NCBI GenBank assembly: GCA_963565915.1
Contig: OY751488.1
Location: 3,286,001-3,350,000, forward strand
Length of the DNA stretch: 64,000 nt
Reading direction: 5' to 3'
DNA from: Entoloma clypeatum
Lineage: Eukaryota > Basidiomycota > Agaricomycetes > Agaricales > Entolomataceae
Positions within the stretch are counted from its first letter, which is position 1. The number at the start of each line of letters is the position of its first letter. The position numbers and the translations under genes are program-made. The notes beneath the pieces are model-generated. The model worked only from the letters and a program-made list of their open reading frames with translations, was not told the origin of the DNA and made no database searches. Shown one piece after another: positions 33,103-42,601 of this stretch.

Positions 33103-33790
33103 GTTTGGGGTCCTTCGCCGCGACGATGTTTTCGGGAGCTGACGTGAACGCCGACACCCCAGGGATCTTGATGAGGCGATCAATTAAGACGCCCAGTCCA
33201 GTGAGACGAACACCGGAGGGGTCATCCCCTTCGGCATATTCGGTGAGCGCTCCGACATCTGCAAGAGTGTGGATGAGGGAGGCTGTAGCGGTGCAGAGCT
33301 GGTCTGCAGTGGATTGGTCAATTGACCGGCGTTGAGATGCGGTCCAGGTGACCAGATCTCGTACGGAGGCAACGGAAGCGAGGGCGGCGTTGAAGTTGGA
33401 CGACAACGTGTCCGCGGAACCTTGCAACATGCAGGGGCCTGCAAGTTCGCTGTTGTAGCCTAGGGTAGCCGGCATGCTGGGGGCGTCGACGGTCATGGGA
33501 ACGTCAATGCGATCGGCAGGGGCAGGGGGGGGAGGGCGTTCCGAGCTATCGGAGTCGTCTGAGGTGGGGGATGCAGGGCGAGGGGTAACAGACCCAGCGG
33601 ATCCCATAGAGATGTTGCTGCCCTGGGGTGAGGAGGGGCGGGCGGAGGGCGCCTTTTTCTTGTATCGGCCGCCAGGGGGGCCGACAGGAGCAAGGGTGGA
33701 TGTCGGAGCGGCAGCAGCCATGGCGGCTACCGTAGACGCAGTGGAGTAAGGACCTGTCGTTGCAGAGGCCCCCACAGGAACAGTGGGGGT
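33103..33790 (-). mobile_element. LINE ORF1 5' fragment inside Gypsy-A, without 3' tail
   Basis: On the - strand the sequence reads [20 protein letters not shown] and continues almost identical to copy-1 ORF1 up to NIVAAKDPK, then switches to Gypsy-A sequence. It also extends upstream of the copy-1 start ([33 protein letters not shown]), so it keeps part of the LINE 5' region lost from copy 1. There is no poly(A) and no obvious target duplication, which is unlike a normal LINE insertion. The 5' border (33760-33830) is uncertain. Confidence 0.75.
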
Positions 33791-35610
33791 TGCAGACCAG
33801 TTGGCTTTCTGAGATGTGGACGACCTCGAGCGGATCAGAGGTGCCCATCGGAGAGGGCAGACACTGCAGAGGTGGCGGAGCTGCCTCAGCAGTTGACATC
33901 GGAGTCGGACACAGAGTGTCAGGTAACGTAGAACAGAATATGATACAGCCCAATACCCAGTCAATCAACGGATTGTAGCAGGTGAGCCAGTTGTGTCCTA
34001 GAACCAAATTACAAGATGAATCAAGGGTTGTCACGTAAAACGCGACAGTCAGAAGTTCACTGGAAGGGAATCAGAGAGGAAGATCAATAGATTGTGTGAT
34101 ATAAGTATTTGAAGAACCATCAAAAAGTTTCAAACCCATAGGAGAAGGAATTGGAGTCGGAGATAAGTTTAAAGAAGAAATAAATCTGGTATCTGCAAAA
34201 CAATGTGTAGAACCAGAATCGATAAGAGTACAAATCGGAAGAGAGTCGGAAAAGGTCAGAGATATCAAATCAATACATAGAGAGTTCGGATTTGAGAGAG
34301 TGGACACATTGAGTCGGAGGGTTTCCAAAGGTGCACAAAAGGAGTCAACACAATCCCCAGTACATGCTGGAATCTGAGGACTGCTTACTATTTTTTTGAC
34401 TTGGTCATCTTCTCTGTTTTGCTTTGGCATTAGAAGATGATTTCTTCGAGCAGTCAGAAGTCCAATGACCCACGCTGCCACAAAACATGCATAAATTATT
34501 GTCAAATCATCATTGGTGTTCTTGGGGAGTCAATTTACCATCTTTGCCAAGTTTGTCGGAGAGGGTGGATTTTGGAGAGGTGGATGATGATTTTTATTGC
34601 AAGTTGGGTTTAGACGATGAAGAGTTGTTGTTGGAGGATGATGAAGCGGGGGTCTGTTTCTTGTCGGATTTGTCAGACTTTGGAGTGGATTTGTTGGAGG
34701 AGCGTGATTTCTCATGTTGACGTTCCCAGTAGCAGGCATTGATGTTATGGGCCATTATCTTCAACTCAGCCAGAGTCTTAGGTTTGGGGTAGGTCCCTAA
34801 AACATCCTTGATATGTTCCGCTAAACCAGTGTAGTACCAATGTCGGAGCACGCCATCATCCCACTGCATGCGAGCGGAAAGACATTTGAAGTCCATGTTG
34901 TAACATAGGATCTTCTGATTGTCGTGCATCCAAAGGTGGTCCAGACTATCCTCTGCTTCTCCAGTCAGATTGATAGGTCCAAACTCAGCTCGGGGGATGT
35001 GCATGAAGGCGGACCAATCGTCCAACCAAACAGAGTCGTTGTCGGACTCTCCCAAGAGGGTGGGCTCAAACCATTCGAGTGTGGTTCCTCGGAGGTATGA
35101 CAAAGCGAAACAGACTTTGTTATCATTGTCGTCAAAAGTGGGGTTGTTTCAGAAATATAGTGTGCATTGTGCAAGGAAACTGGTGAGTTTCCAAGAGTTG
35201 GAACTGTCAAAAGTGTCGGGTTCCTTTGACTTCTTTTTTGGAGTCTTCAGAGTCTCTCTACATTGGAGCTCCTGCGTCATAAACATTATCACTTCGGCGA
35301 GGTTTGGAGTTTGCTCATGACGGAAAGGGTTGTTGTCTGCAAGGTCATCAAAAGGAGATGTCAGAGATTTGTGAGAAGGATGGGATCCTTCAGGAATCGG
35401 AGGTCCCTGTGTCTGAGGTGTTCGGAGACAAGGGGTCAGAGATATGGGGTCAGGTTTGGGTGCAGATTCTTCTGCAGGAAAATCTTGGAACATATGAGAA
35501 ATGTCGCCCTGGTGTCCTGCAGGTTTGAAGCTTCTGCCACTGCTGCTGCTGCGCAGGAGTTCTGAGTGTTGCGAGCTGCCATAACTGGAATTTGAAATAT
35601 GGATAAGCAA
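33791..35610 (-). pseudogene. Gypsy-A gag and protease
   Basis: Gag region from about 35610: Ser/Pro-rich start, LTSPFDDLADNNPFRHEQ, then SSNSWKLTSFLAQCTLYF, a TGA, NNPTFDDNDNKVCFALSYLR, TTLEWFEPTLLGE and LRHWYYTGLAEHIKD, all typical of Ty3/Gypsy capsid. A CCHC knuckle is near 34500 (LCMFCGSVGHWTSDC). Protease at 34230-34150 has the active site LIDSGSTHCFADTRF and later [19 protein letters not shown]. The TGA fits a CGA-to-TGA change. Ends where the LINE fragment begins. Confidence 0.82.
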
Positions 35611-35624
35611 GTGGCAGTTTAAAT

Positions 35625-35916
35625 TAGTATTTAAAGGTCCGGTTTTTTTGTTTTTGTGAATATCTCAACAACTACTGGATGGAATTTCATCACCCCCATT
35701 TATTTTAGCTGCCATTTGCTTTTATGACATGTTGAAATATCTCAACAATGGCTGGGCAGAATCTTTTCATCCAAGAGAAGACCCCCCGGTTTCCTATGTC
35801 CTCCATCTGCCCAAATATTTCGGTAATTTTAGTGATTTTATCTGGATTTCTGAAGCCATTCTTTAAAAAGGATAAACCGCAAAAAACCAAGAACTGGACT
35901 GGACTTTTAAACACTG
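35625..35916. mobile_element. hAT-type non-autonomous element in Gypsy-A leader
   Basis: 292 bp, TAGTATTTAAAGGTCC at the left and GGACTTTTAAACACTG at the right. Flanking 8-mers GTTTAAAT and GGTTGAAT agree at 6 of 8 positions, consistent with an old insertion between gag and the 5' LTR. Confidence 0.65.
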
Positions 35917-35928
35917 GGTTGAATATAC

Positions 35929-36412
35929 TGTTAAGAACTGATCAACAAAATGTCGGAGCTACATCGGACACATCAGAGGGTCAGAGGGTCGGAGCGCGTG
36001 CAACGTAGGGGCAAGGACTTGGCTTCAACTTGTGTGTTGCGCCCTCACTAATATGTTGGTGTCCTTATTTCAGAGGATTGGAGGATCGGAGGGTCAGAGG
36101 TTGGACTCAAGTTAAGAGTAGGAAAGAGGATGGGAGTGTGATGTTGAATCTAAGTTGATATTCAAACTGAAGCTAATACATGATTCTACATGAGTTTAAA
36201 TACTATGTCGGAGGACATTTGGCTTCGTCAGAGTTTGATAACAAGTGGCTGTTGGAGATGTTTAACATAAGTAAAGTGGTTGGATGTAAGTAATGTACAT
36301 AGTAATGAGATTCATAACAGTAAGTATACATAATAAGTATTTGTCAAAATATCAGAGGTGTCGGAGGTGTCGGAATTGGTCGGAAATCATCAAAGCTGAT
36401 TGGACTGTAACA
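35929..36412 (-). repeat. Gypsy-A 5' LTR
   Basis: 484 bp, TGTTAAGAACTG to GGACTGTAACA; partner of 14690-15160 with scattered transitions. Rich in TCGGAGG repeats like the rest of Gypsy-A. Confidence 0.85.
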
Positions 36413-36610
36413 GTTGATAGTGATCCATAGCAAACACACTCACATGCATAGCAGCCATAGCACTGTGTAGTAACCTCACTGGCAGGCATAGCAATGTAGC
36501 ACTAAAGCACAATAGCATTGTAACATCATAGTACCCATAGCATTGTAGTATAAAAACCTGGTAGCACCATAGTATTGTCGTCTCATAGCCTGGTGTAGTA
36601 CTCAATATTT
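36413..36610. repeat. Degenerate TAGCA repeat tract
   Basis: Many copies of CATAGCA, GTAGCAC and related words, as at 13040-13154. It starts right at the outer edge of the Gypsy-A LTR. Confidence 0.55.
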
Positions 36611-36899
36611 CTCTAGGTTTGTTGACACTCTTGCATGTCACATATGTGTTTTTTTTTTCATTCCTAAGAAATACTCACAGCTGCTTATCATGTGGAAATA
36701 TGTATTAAATATCGTGCTACACTGAAAATGTACATATGATCTTGCCCATGCGAGGTCTCTCTCATCACCCCTGCCCCCTGTGTCCAGCCCAATGTGCCTC
36801 CCACATGCAGCCTCTTGCCTCTCATGTCCCTTAGGTCTTGTCCACACATGTCGTCCCACTGTTTTTGTGTGTCCCGTGTCATTTTGCACCATTTTTCAC

Positions 36900-37990
36900 G
36901 CACCTCCCACCATTTCTGTGTGCTGTTGCTTGCGTGTTTTGTCAGTGGTCTGACATGACATGAATGGCAGGGTGCTTACCTATACGGGGCCTCTGTGGCC
37001 CTCGTGTTCCTCAGCTCTTGTCCATGTTCATCACCTGCGTCCCATATGTTCCTTGTCCATGCTCAACACCCGCGTTTCGTATGCCCCTTGCCTGTGCTTT
37101 GTGCACTGGTGCATTCAGCCCATGTTTGCATCCCATGTCCCATGTCATTCCTCCCATGTCTCTCATGTCCCACCGTTGCTTGCGTGTCCCCCGTTGTTTC
37201 TCGTATGTTTTGTTAGTAGTCTGACATGACATGAACAGTGGGTGCTGATCTCTATGGGGCCTCTGTGGCCCTCATGCGAATGAAGGGAGGAGGCATTGTC
37301 AGAGGGGGAGGAAGGGAGGAGGAGGGAGTGGATGGAGATGGGAAGGCAAGATAGACGTGATGTGAGACTCAGAATATTTTTCAATTTTTGGCTGTTGCCA
37401 ATGTCGGCAAGTTCTATTGTTTGGTGCACCTGGAACTTGCCAAATATTTCTCAATAGAGCCTTGCCACATCACCTCCCCCATCACCTCCCTCCACTCTCT
37501 CCTCCTCTGTCAGTCCCTCCTCAGAGGCTCCATCAATGCCTCCTCCCTTCGTTCACACAAGGGCCATGCAGGCCCCATATAGGTAAGCACCCACTGTTCA
37601 CGTTGTGTCAGACCACTGATGAAACACACGACAAACAGCGGGGGACACATGAGCAACAGCAGGACATGTGACACACACGAGAAATGACATGGGACATGCA
37701 ACACGGGCTGAACGCACCAGTGCACCAAGTGCAAGCGAGGGGCATACAGGACACGGGTGTTGAGCATGGACGAGGGGCATATGGGATGCGGGTGATGAGC
37801 ACGGATGAGAGCTGAGGGACCATCCATCCTCTGCCTCTGTCAATGTCTCCTCCCTTCGTTCACAGGAGGGCCATGGAGGCCCCATATAGGTGAGCACCTC
37901 ACCATCCACGTTGTGTCAGACCACTGATGAAACATGCGAGAAATGGTGGGGACACACAGGAATGGCGAGAAAGGCAGGACGTGAGAAAGG
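36900..37990. repeat. Inverted-repeat cluster around 37.4 kb
   Basis: The sequence at about 36930-37290 returns in reverse complement at about 37540-37860, with a further partial copy at 37820-37940. The repeated core includes GTGCTTACCTATAYGGGGCC and TCAGACCACTGATGAAAC, and both arms have CACCAGTGCA and CATGGGACATG blocks. Arms are diverged. The centre (37380-37450) has no gene. Border duplications were not found, so the element type is unknown. Confidence 0.6.
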
Positions 37991-38397
37991 GCATGGGAGA
38001 GATGAGAATAGGCTGCAGGCCGGGGAACACATTGGGTTGGATATGAGATGACACACGGGCGAGGGACGTGCAGGTAGTGTTTGAAAGTCCAGTCCAGTCC
38101 GGTTTTTTGCCCAAAAAATTAAGAACCTAGAACCAAGACTGGTTGAGTGGTTATTCCAAAAAACTAAAACCAGGACTGGACTGGTCAAAGACTGGTGAAC
38201 CAGTCTTTCCTTTCTCAAAAAAGTAAACCAGGACTGGTTCAAACTGGTTTAAACTGGTTATTTTCCAATTTACTAAAACTGTTTCAAAATGTCATTTATG
38301 ACACATTCCAGAACATTTTTAGAAGTTTGATGAACAAAATCTATGTGAACCTATGACCAGTTTACCATTTTTGAGTCTCAAATCAAGACTGGTGTTA

Positions 38398-38545
38398 CTG
38401 TCCTTTTCAGGCAAGTTGGCCACGTGACATTTTTCCACAGAAAAAATCTTCCCAGCACCCCCCAGCACTCCGACGCCGATAACTCAACAACGACTAAGGA
38501 TATCCTACCGGAAATTGTACCAAACGACGTGGACGAACCGACCGC
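38398..38545 (+). repeat. Left terminal inverted repeat of mariner element
   Basis: About 148 bp, reverse-complement partner of 42298-42445 with roughly one mismatch per 10 bp; shared blocks include GCAAGTTGGCCACGTGAC and CACTCCGACGCCGATAACTC. Confidence 0.9.
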
Positions 38546-38667
38546 TTGTTATTGTTATCTACCGGGAGCCAGGCGGTGACTTTTTTGAGTTTCGGCATTT
38601 TAGGATCGGTGGACAGTACGTTAGCCGCGATATCCTCGAGCAGACATGGTCTAACTGCCTCCTAGTC

Positions 38668-39862
38668 ATGCCGCGTGGTACAAAAATCTCATCGGAGATG
38701 CAATGCATCATCCTACGACTCTCAAAGCTCCTCAGAAATGACCAGATCGCCATGTGTCTTGGAGTTTCAGAACGAGCCATCAGGCATGTTATATCTCACT
38801 TCCGGGAACATGGAACCATTGAGGAAAGCGATGCTATTCGAGAGGAACCCAAGAGAAACCGGCATCTTAGAGATATAGATGTTGAGGTCAGTATCTCGTC
38901 ATATCTTGTTTGAAATTTCGAGCTCTCAAGCATGCGTTTAGTTTTTACTTGGGGCTGTCAATCAACAACCAGACTTGTATCTTGACGAACTCAAGGAGAT
39001 GCTCGAAGTCAGCTGCGGTGCCAGCGTTTCACGTTCCACCATCTGGCGAACAATTCGTCGCGCTGGATTCACAATGAAGAAAGTGAGCTCACAAGTCAAT
39101 ATGCTTTACATATCATAACACTAAGTTGTCTCCTAGCTCACGCGTGTTGCGGCGGAGCGCTCCGCAGAGAAACGTCTCGAGTACCTTGCAAGGATTGGCC
39201 AGTACACTCCAGAGCAACTTATTTTCGTTGATGAGTCCTCTGTCGATCGCCGAACAACATACAGAGGTCGCGCATGGGCTATTCGTGGGACCAAAGCTCA
39301 GCGGAAGGCTTTTTTTGTGCGTGGACGATGGTATGTCCTCAGAAACACTATGATCTTGATGAACCTGACTTTGTCCTTCCTTAGATTCTCGGTTCTTCCT
39401 GCGCTTTCACTTCACGATGGGATTATCCACTGTAGCATTGTTGAAGGTTCGTTCTGCACAGAGACCTTTTATTCGTTTATCGAAGGCCTTTTGGATAACA
39501 TGCAACCCTATCCGGCGCCAAATTCCGTGATTGTCATGGACAATTGCTGAATCCATAAGCATCCAGAGATAATAGAGCTTATTCATACTCGGTATGTCTG
39601 AGTTTTCAACATTGACAGTATTTGACATATGGTGAACAGAGGGATGAGGTGTGAGTTTCTTCCGCCGTACTCTCCCGACTTCAACCCCATCGAGCTTGCA
39701 TTTTTGGCTATGAAATATCATCTTCGCCGGAATGGTGGTTATGTTCGGATGGCAATGACAGACATGTCAGATGAAGACATCCATCTCACACTTCTCAAAG
39801 CTTTATATATTATTTCGTCGCATGACTCCTATGGCTGGTATAATCACTGTGGATATATCTGA
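38668..39862 (+). pseudogene. Tc1/mariner transposase with one in-frame stop
   Basis: Exons are joined at short introns (near 38886-38950, 39082-39136, 39325-39384 and 39592-39640). The paired-type helix-turn-helix N-terminus reads LLRNDQIAMCLGVSERAIRH and later VSRSTIWRTIRRAGFTMKK. The catalytic part has IFVDESSVDRRTTYRGRAW (first Asp), VIVMDNC (second Asp) and YSPDFNPIELAFLAMK (third acidic residue, Glu), giving a DDE triad. After MDNC a TGA at 39548-39550 stands where family members usually have Arg (CGA), so one C-to-T change breaks it. Apart from that stop the frame is consistent, so this copy died recently or depends on another source. Confidence 0.85.
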
Positions 39863-39961
39863 GTAGTGTACTTGTAATTGATATTGTATCTCGATCCGAG
39901 TCTCGATGATCAAACACATTCATGAAGCTACTTGTAAATTGAAATCTAAACCTAGTGGTAT

Positions 39962-42134
39962 CTATTGATTATTGGGGAATACCCATGTACGTGATTTGAG
40001 ACGCTCCATATCTTCCTTAGCATATTGCATGATCAAAATAGCAGTACCAACCTCGACTCCAAGCCACTCCTCCAAATCCTTAAGCTGAAAGAAATCCAAG
40101 GTAAGTTGAGAAATACGAAGGAAGCCCTTGGCCTTGAGGATAACCCCATATGGTGTGAATATAATGCCATCCTTGTTGCGCTCCTCACTGTGCTGGTCCA
40201 GGTATGAGAACCAAGAAACGACATCGGGAATAACAATCGGAGCTGTGCTGGAGGTAGGGACATTACCAGGCAGAGGCATAGGCCCGGGGTTGATCATTGG
40301 TTGTGTTCCGAAATATTGGCCCGATGGAGGCATGCCACCAGCTTGGCCTGGATAGCCCCATATTGGCATCCCCATAGGACCTGGATAGCCATACATTCCC
40401 GGCGGCATGAATGGTCCAGGAAATCCCGTCTGATCGAGGGGTCGTGGGGTTGTTGCTCGGCTTGGTGGTCTGACAGTATGAAGATATAACGTCACGGGTT
40501 TCTCCTCAATTGATGCATTACCCCCCATCTGTCCATCATAGTATGAATTAGTACATTATACCCTGGAGGATAAGATGACGGGACGTACAATTTCTAGCGT
40601 CCAAAATGACAAATTGCCATGTGTCAATGTAAGGCACTGAACACCACCGTCTGTCGAATAACAGTATATATCTTGATACTTTGAATGCTTTGGGCATCTC
40701 CACTTGGCTTGTAGCTCACCAACGATGCGGATCTTCCGTTCACTGAGTTCGGACTGGGCATTTGGAATAGCTGGTGGATCCCGACGTGATGCTGCCAAAG
40801 TTGAAGTATTCTTAAATGATAGTAATGAGAAACAAGACAATTATGGTGTAAACTAGGTGTACATACCTTCTTGGAATTGCCGGTACTGGCTGAACCCTCC
40901 TTCGTTTCACTACTCGCATCTTCGAAGTGGACCAGAATGGCCTTTGGAGCCCGGGTTGATGCCTTTCCATTGGCCAAGCGTGGTGGTACAATCAGCTTCC
41001 GCATCCGATCCTTGAAGAGCTGAAGTTCGTTATCAGTTTGGATCGAAATAGCACCAGCTTTGGTGCTATCGGTGGATAGTCGGTATTGCAATGCGACAAG
41101 ACCTGGAAAGCGCTCCAGTTTCTCTGCAACAGCAAGGCAAAGCCCATCCAGTGTCGTTGTTGACGAAACAGTGATTGGCGCATTCGATCCATCTGGACGA
41201 CGGACAAGGCTGGATATGTCGAAGGCTAAAACAGTGATAATTATTAGCTACGTCACGAAGTTGTTGAATCGATTATTACTCACAACACGTCAGGGGATCG
41301 TACAAATCCTCCACATCCACCATTCGGCCATGCTTTACACGAGGTTTCATAGGTCCTGTTTTCGCTGACATCTTCATTGCCTTCGTTCTCTTAACATGCT
41401 GCGACGAATGTGGGTTTATGCCACTATCCATTCCATCATCACTACTGCCCTCGCTATCGCTGCTACCGGAAACCTCAATATCAATCTCCTCCGCATCCTC
41501 CATTTCTGAACCTTCCTTTCCATCATCATCAACTTGAAGACCACTGGAAAGTGCGTCTATAAACTGGGCCTTGCTCGTCAACGGAACTGTGCGATCATGT
41601 GCCGGAAACATCGTGATGTCAAGGTCCGAAACCAGAGTATCGGCCTGGGACTCAGCTTCATCGTTCACCTCTGCAATAGAATGAAGAGGAGCAGTGCGCG
41701 ACTGCGAAGCGACTCGTGGTTGCTTCGTTGGGCAGTTGGTTTCGCTAGGTGTATCTGAATTGCTGCGTTTTCGCTGAGTCGTGGGTTTCGCAGCGGTCGA
41801 GGAGCCCTTCACGTTGTTGGTACTGGAAGATGGTTTATTGCTCATGCTATTGCTCCGAGAACCACGTGTCCGAGGCTTGGGTGGTTCGATGATGCATAGA
41901 AGACCTTTCTCATGGCACCGTTTACAGACTCTTGCACCAGCCGCAAAGCGGCAGCGAGACTTTGCCTGTTTACAAGGAGCACAGGTTCCAAGCCGAACTT
42001 CAGCATCTATCAGAATCAAAATCTTGAAGGCTTCAATTCGGATAGTACGACGGACCTTCATCAGTTATCGTGATGGCTGGCAGAGGATCACTCTTCGGGG
42101 CTATGGTGTTTTTTCTCTGCCTTGCCGCTCTCAT
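39962..42134 (-). CDS. Mariner accessory gene: Zn2Cys6 cluster plus long conserved-looking C-terminal region
   Basis: Start at 42134 gives MRAARQRKNTIAPKSDPLPA; an intron (42055-42007) joins it to RLGTCAPCKQAKSRC, RFAAGARVCKRCHEKGLLC. The six cysteines (C-x2-C-x6-C, then C-x2-C-x6-C) are the GAL4-type binuclear zinc cluster. A basic Ser/Thr-rich linker and an acidic patch (EMEDAEEIDIEVSGSSDSE) follow. After further introns come FDISSLVRRPDGSNAPITV, LCLAVAEKLERFPGLVALQY and a RMRKLIVPPRLANGK block, then WRCPKHSKYQDIYCYST with a Cys/His pattern, a Pro/Gly/Met-rich stretch, and SWFSYLDQHSEERNKDG to the stop. About 600 residues with no in-frame stop found. Proteins with the second half are, to my memory, frequent in mushroom genomes. 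Function unknown; DNA binding at the element ends is an inference. Confidence 0.72.
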
Positions 42135-42297
42135 GAACAAAAACACCGTCAATAAAGACTGTAAATTTGACTATATACAAGTTGCATAAGTCAGTCCGGA
42201 GACAGCCTGTTGCTGCGGTGAACTTACATATCCGATTGCTAAAGCCCGAAACTCTGGGGAGTTGCTGCTTGGTGCCCAGTCAATGACGACAACAACC

Positions 42298-42445
42298 GGT
42301 CAATTCGTCCGCGTCGTTTGGTACAATTTCCAGCGGGATTTCCTTAGTCGTTGTTGAGTTATCGGCGTCGGAGTGCTGGGCGGTGCTGGGATGATTTTTT
42401 TCATGTGGAAAATTGTCACGTGGCCAACTTGCCTGAAAAGGACAG
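42298..42445 (-). repeat. Right terminal inverted repeat of mariner element
   Basis: Partner of 38398-38545; the accessory gene starts 164 bp inside it. Confidence 0.9.
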
Positions 42446-42601
42446 TAAACCAGTCTTCTTTTTTTTCCAAAATTGAAGAACCTGAGACTGGTCAATCCTC
42501 AAAAATCTGAAACTTGAGACTGCAGTCCAGTCTCTCACCAGTCTTTACCAGTCTGGTTCTGGTCCAGTTCTAGGTCTTTGAGACTGGACTTCAAAACACT
42601 T

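Larger units (their letters stand above)
14690..36412 (-). mobile_element. Gypsy-A LTR retrotransposon with nested insertions
   Basis: Ty3/Gypsy element with chromodomain integrase, read on the - strand from the 5' LTR at 35929-36412: gag with CCHC knuckle, protease, reverse transcriptase, RNase H, integrase, chromodomain, then (antisense) a Cys-cluster gene and the 3' LTR. Insertions inside it are a hAT copy at 35625-35916, a LINE ORF1 piece at 33103-33790, a hAT copy at 30764-31031, and the whole Gypsy-B at 16178-29752. Its outer flanks (TTTGT left, GTTGA right) are not a matching 5-bp duplication, so a later rearrangement or deletion at one side is likely. Confidence 0.8.
38398..42445 (+). 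mobile_element. Tc1/mariner-type element, 4 kb, with extra Zn2Cys6 gene
   Basis: Terminal inverted repeats of about 148 bp begin CTGTCCTTTTCAGGCAAGTT on both sides. The target duplication is TA (38396-38397 and 42446-42447). The uninterrupted sister site in copy L reads GTGTTAAACCAGTC, which shows the insertion point directly. It carries a DDE transposase (+) and a second gene (-) convergent with it, both inside the repeats. At 4 kb it is two to three times the usual length of a mariner. Confidence 0.92.
38075..42601. mobile_element. hAT-type non-autonomous element, copy R, split by a mariner element
   Basis: Without the mariner insert (38398-42445) this copy is about 480 bp and matches copy L (13877-14374) in reverse complement. 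It starts TAGTGTTTGAAAGTCC and ends GGACTTCAAAACACTT. Flanking 8-mers are CGTGCAGG (38067-38074) and CATGGATT (42602-42609). They do not match each other, but each is the reverse complement of a flank of copy L (CCTGCACA with one CpG-type difference; AATCCATG exactly). Confidence 0.88.

Noticed and set aside
14685..36417. Gypsy-A as a clean single insertion with 5-bp duplication
   Set aside because: Outer 5-mers TTTGT and GTTGA differ, and the flanking host sequences do not belong together even after undoing the inversion.
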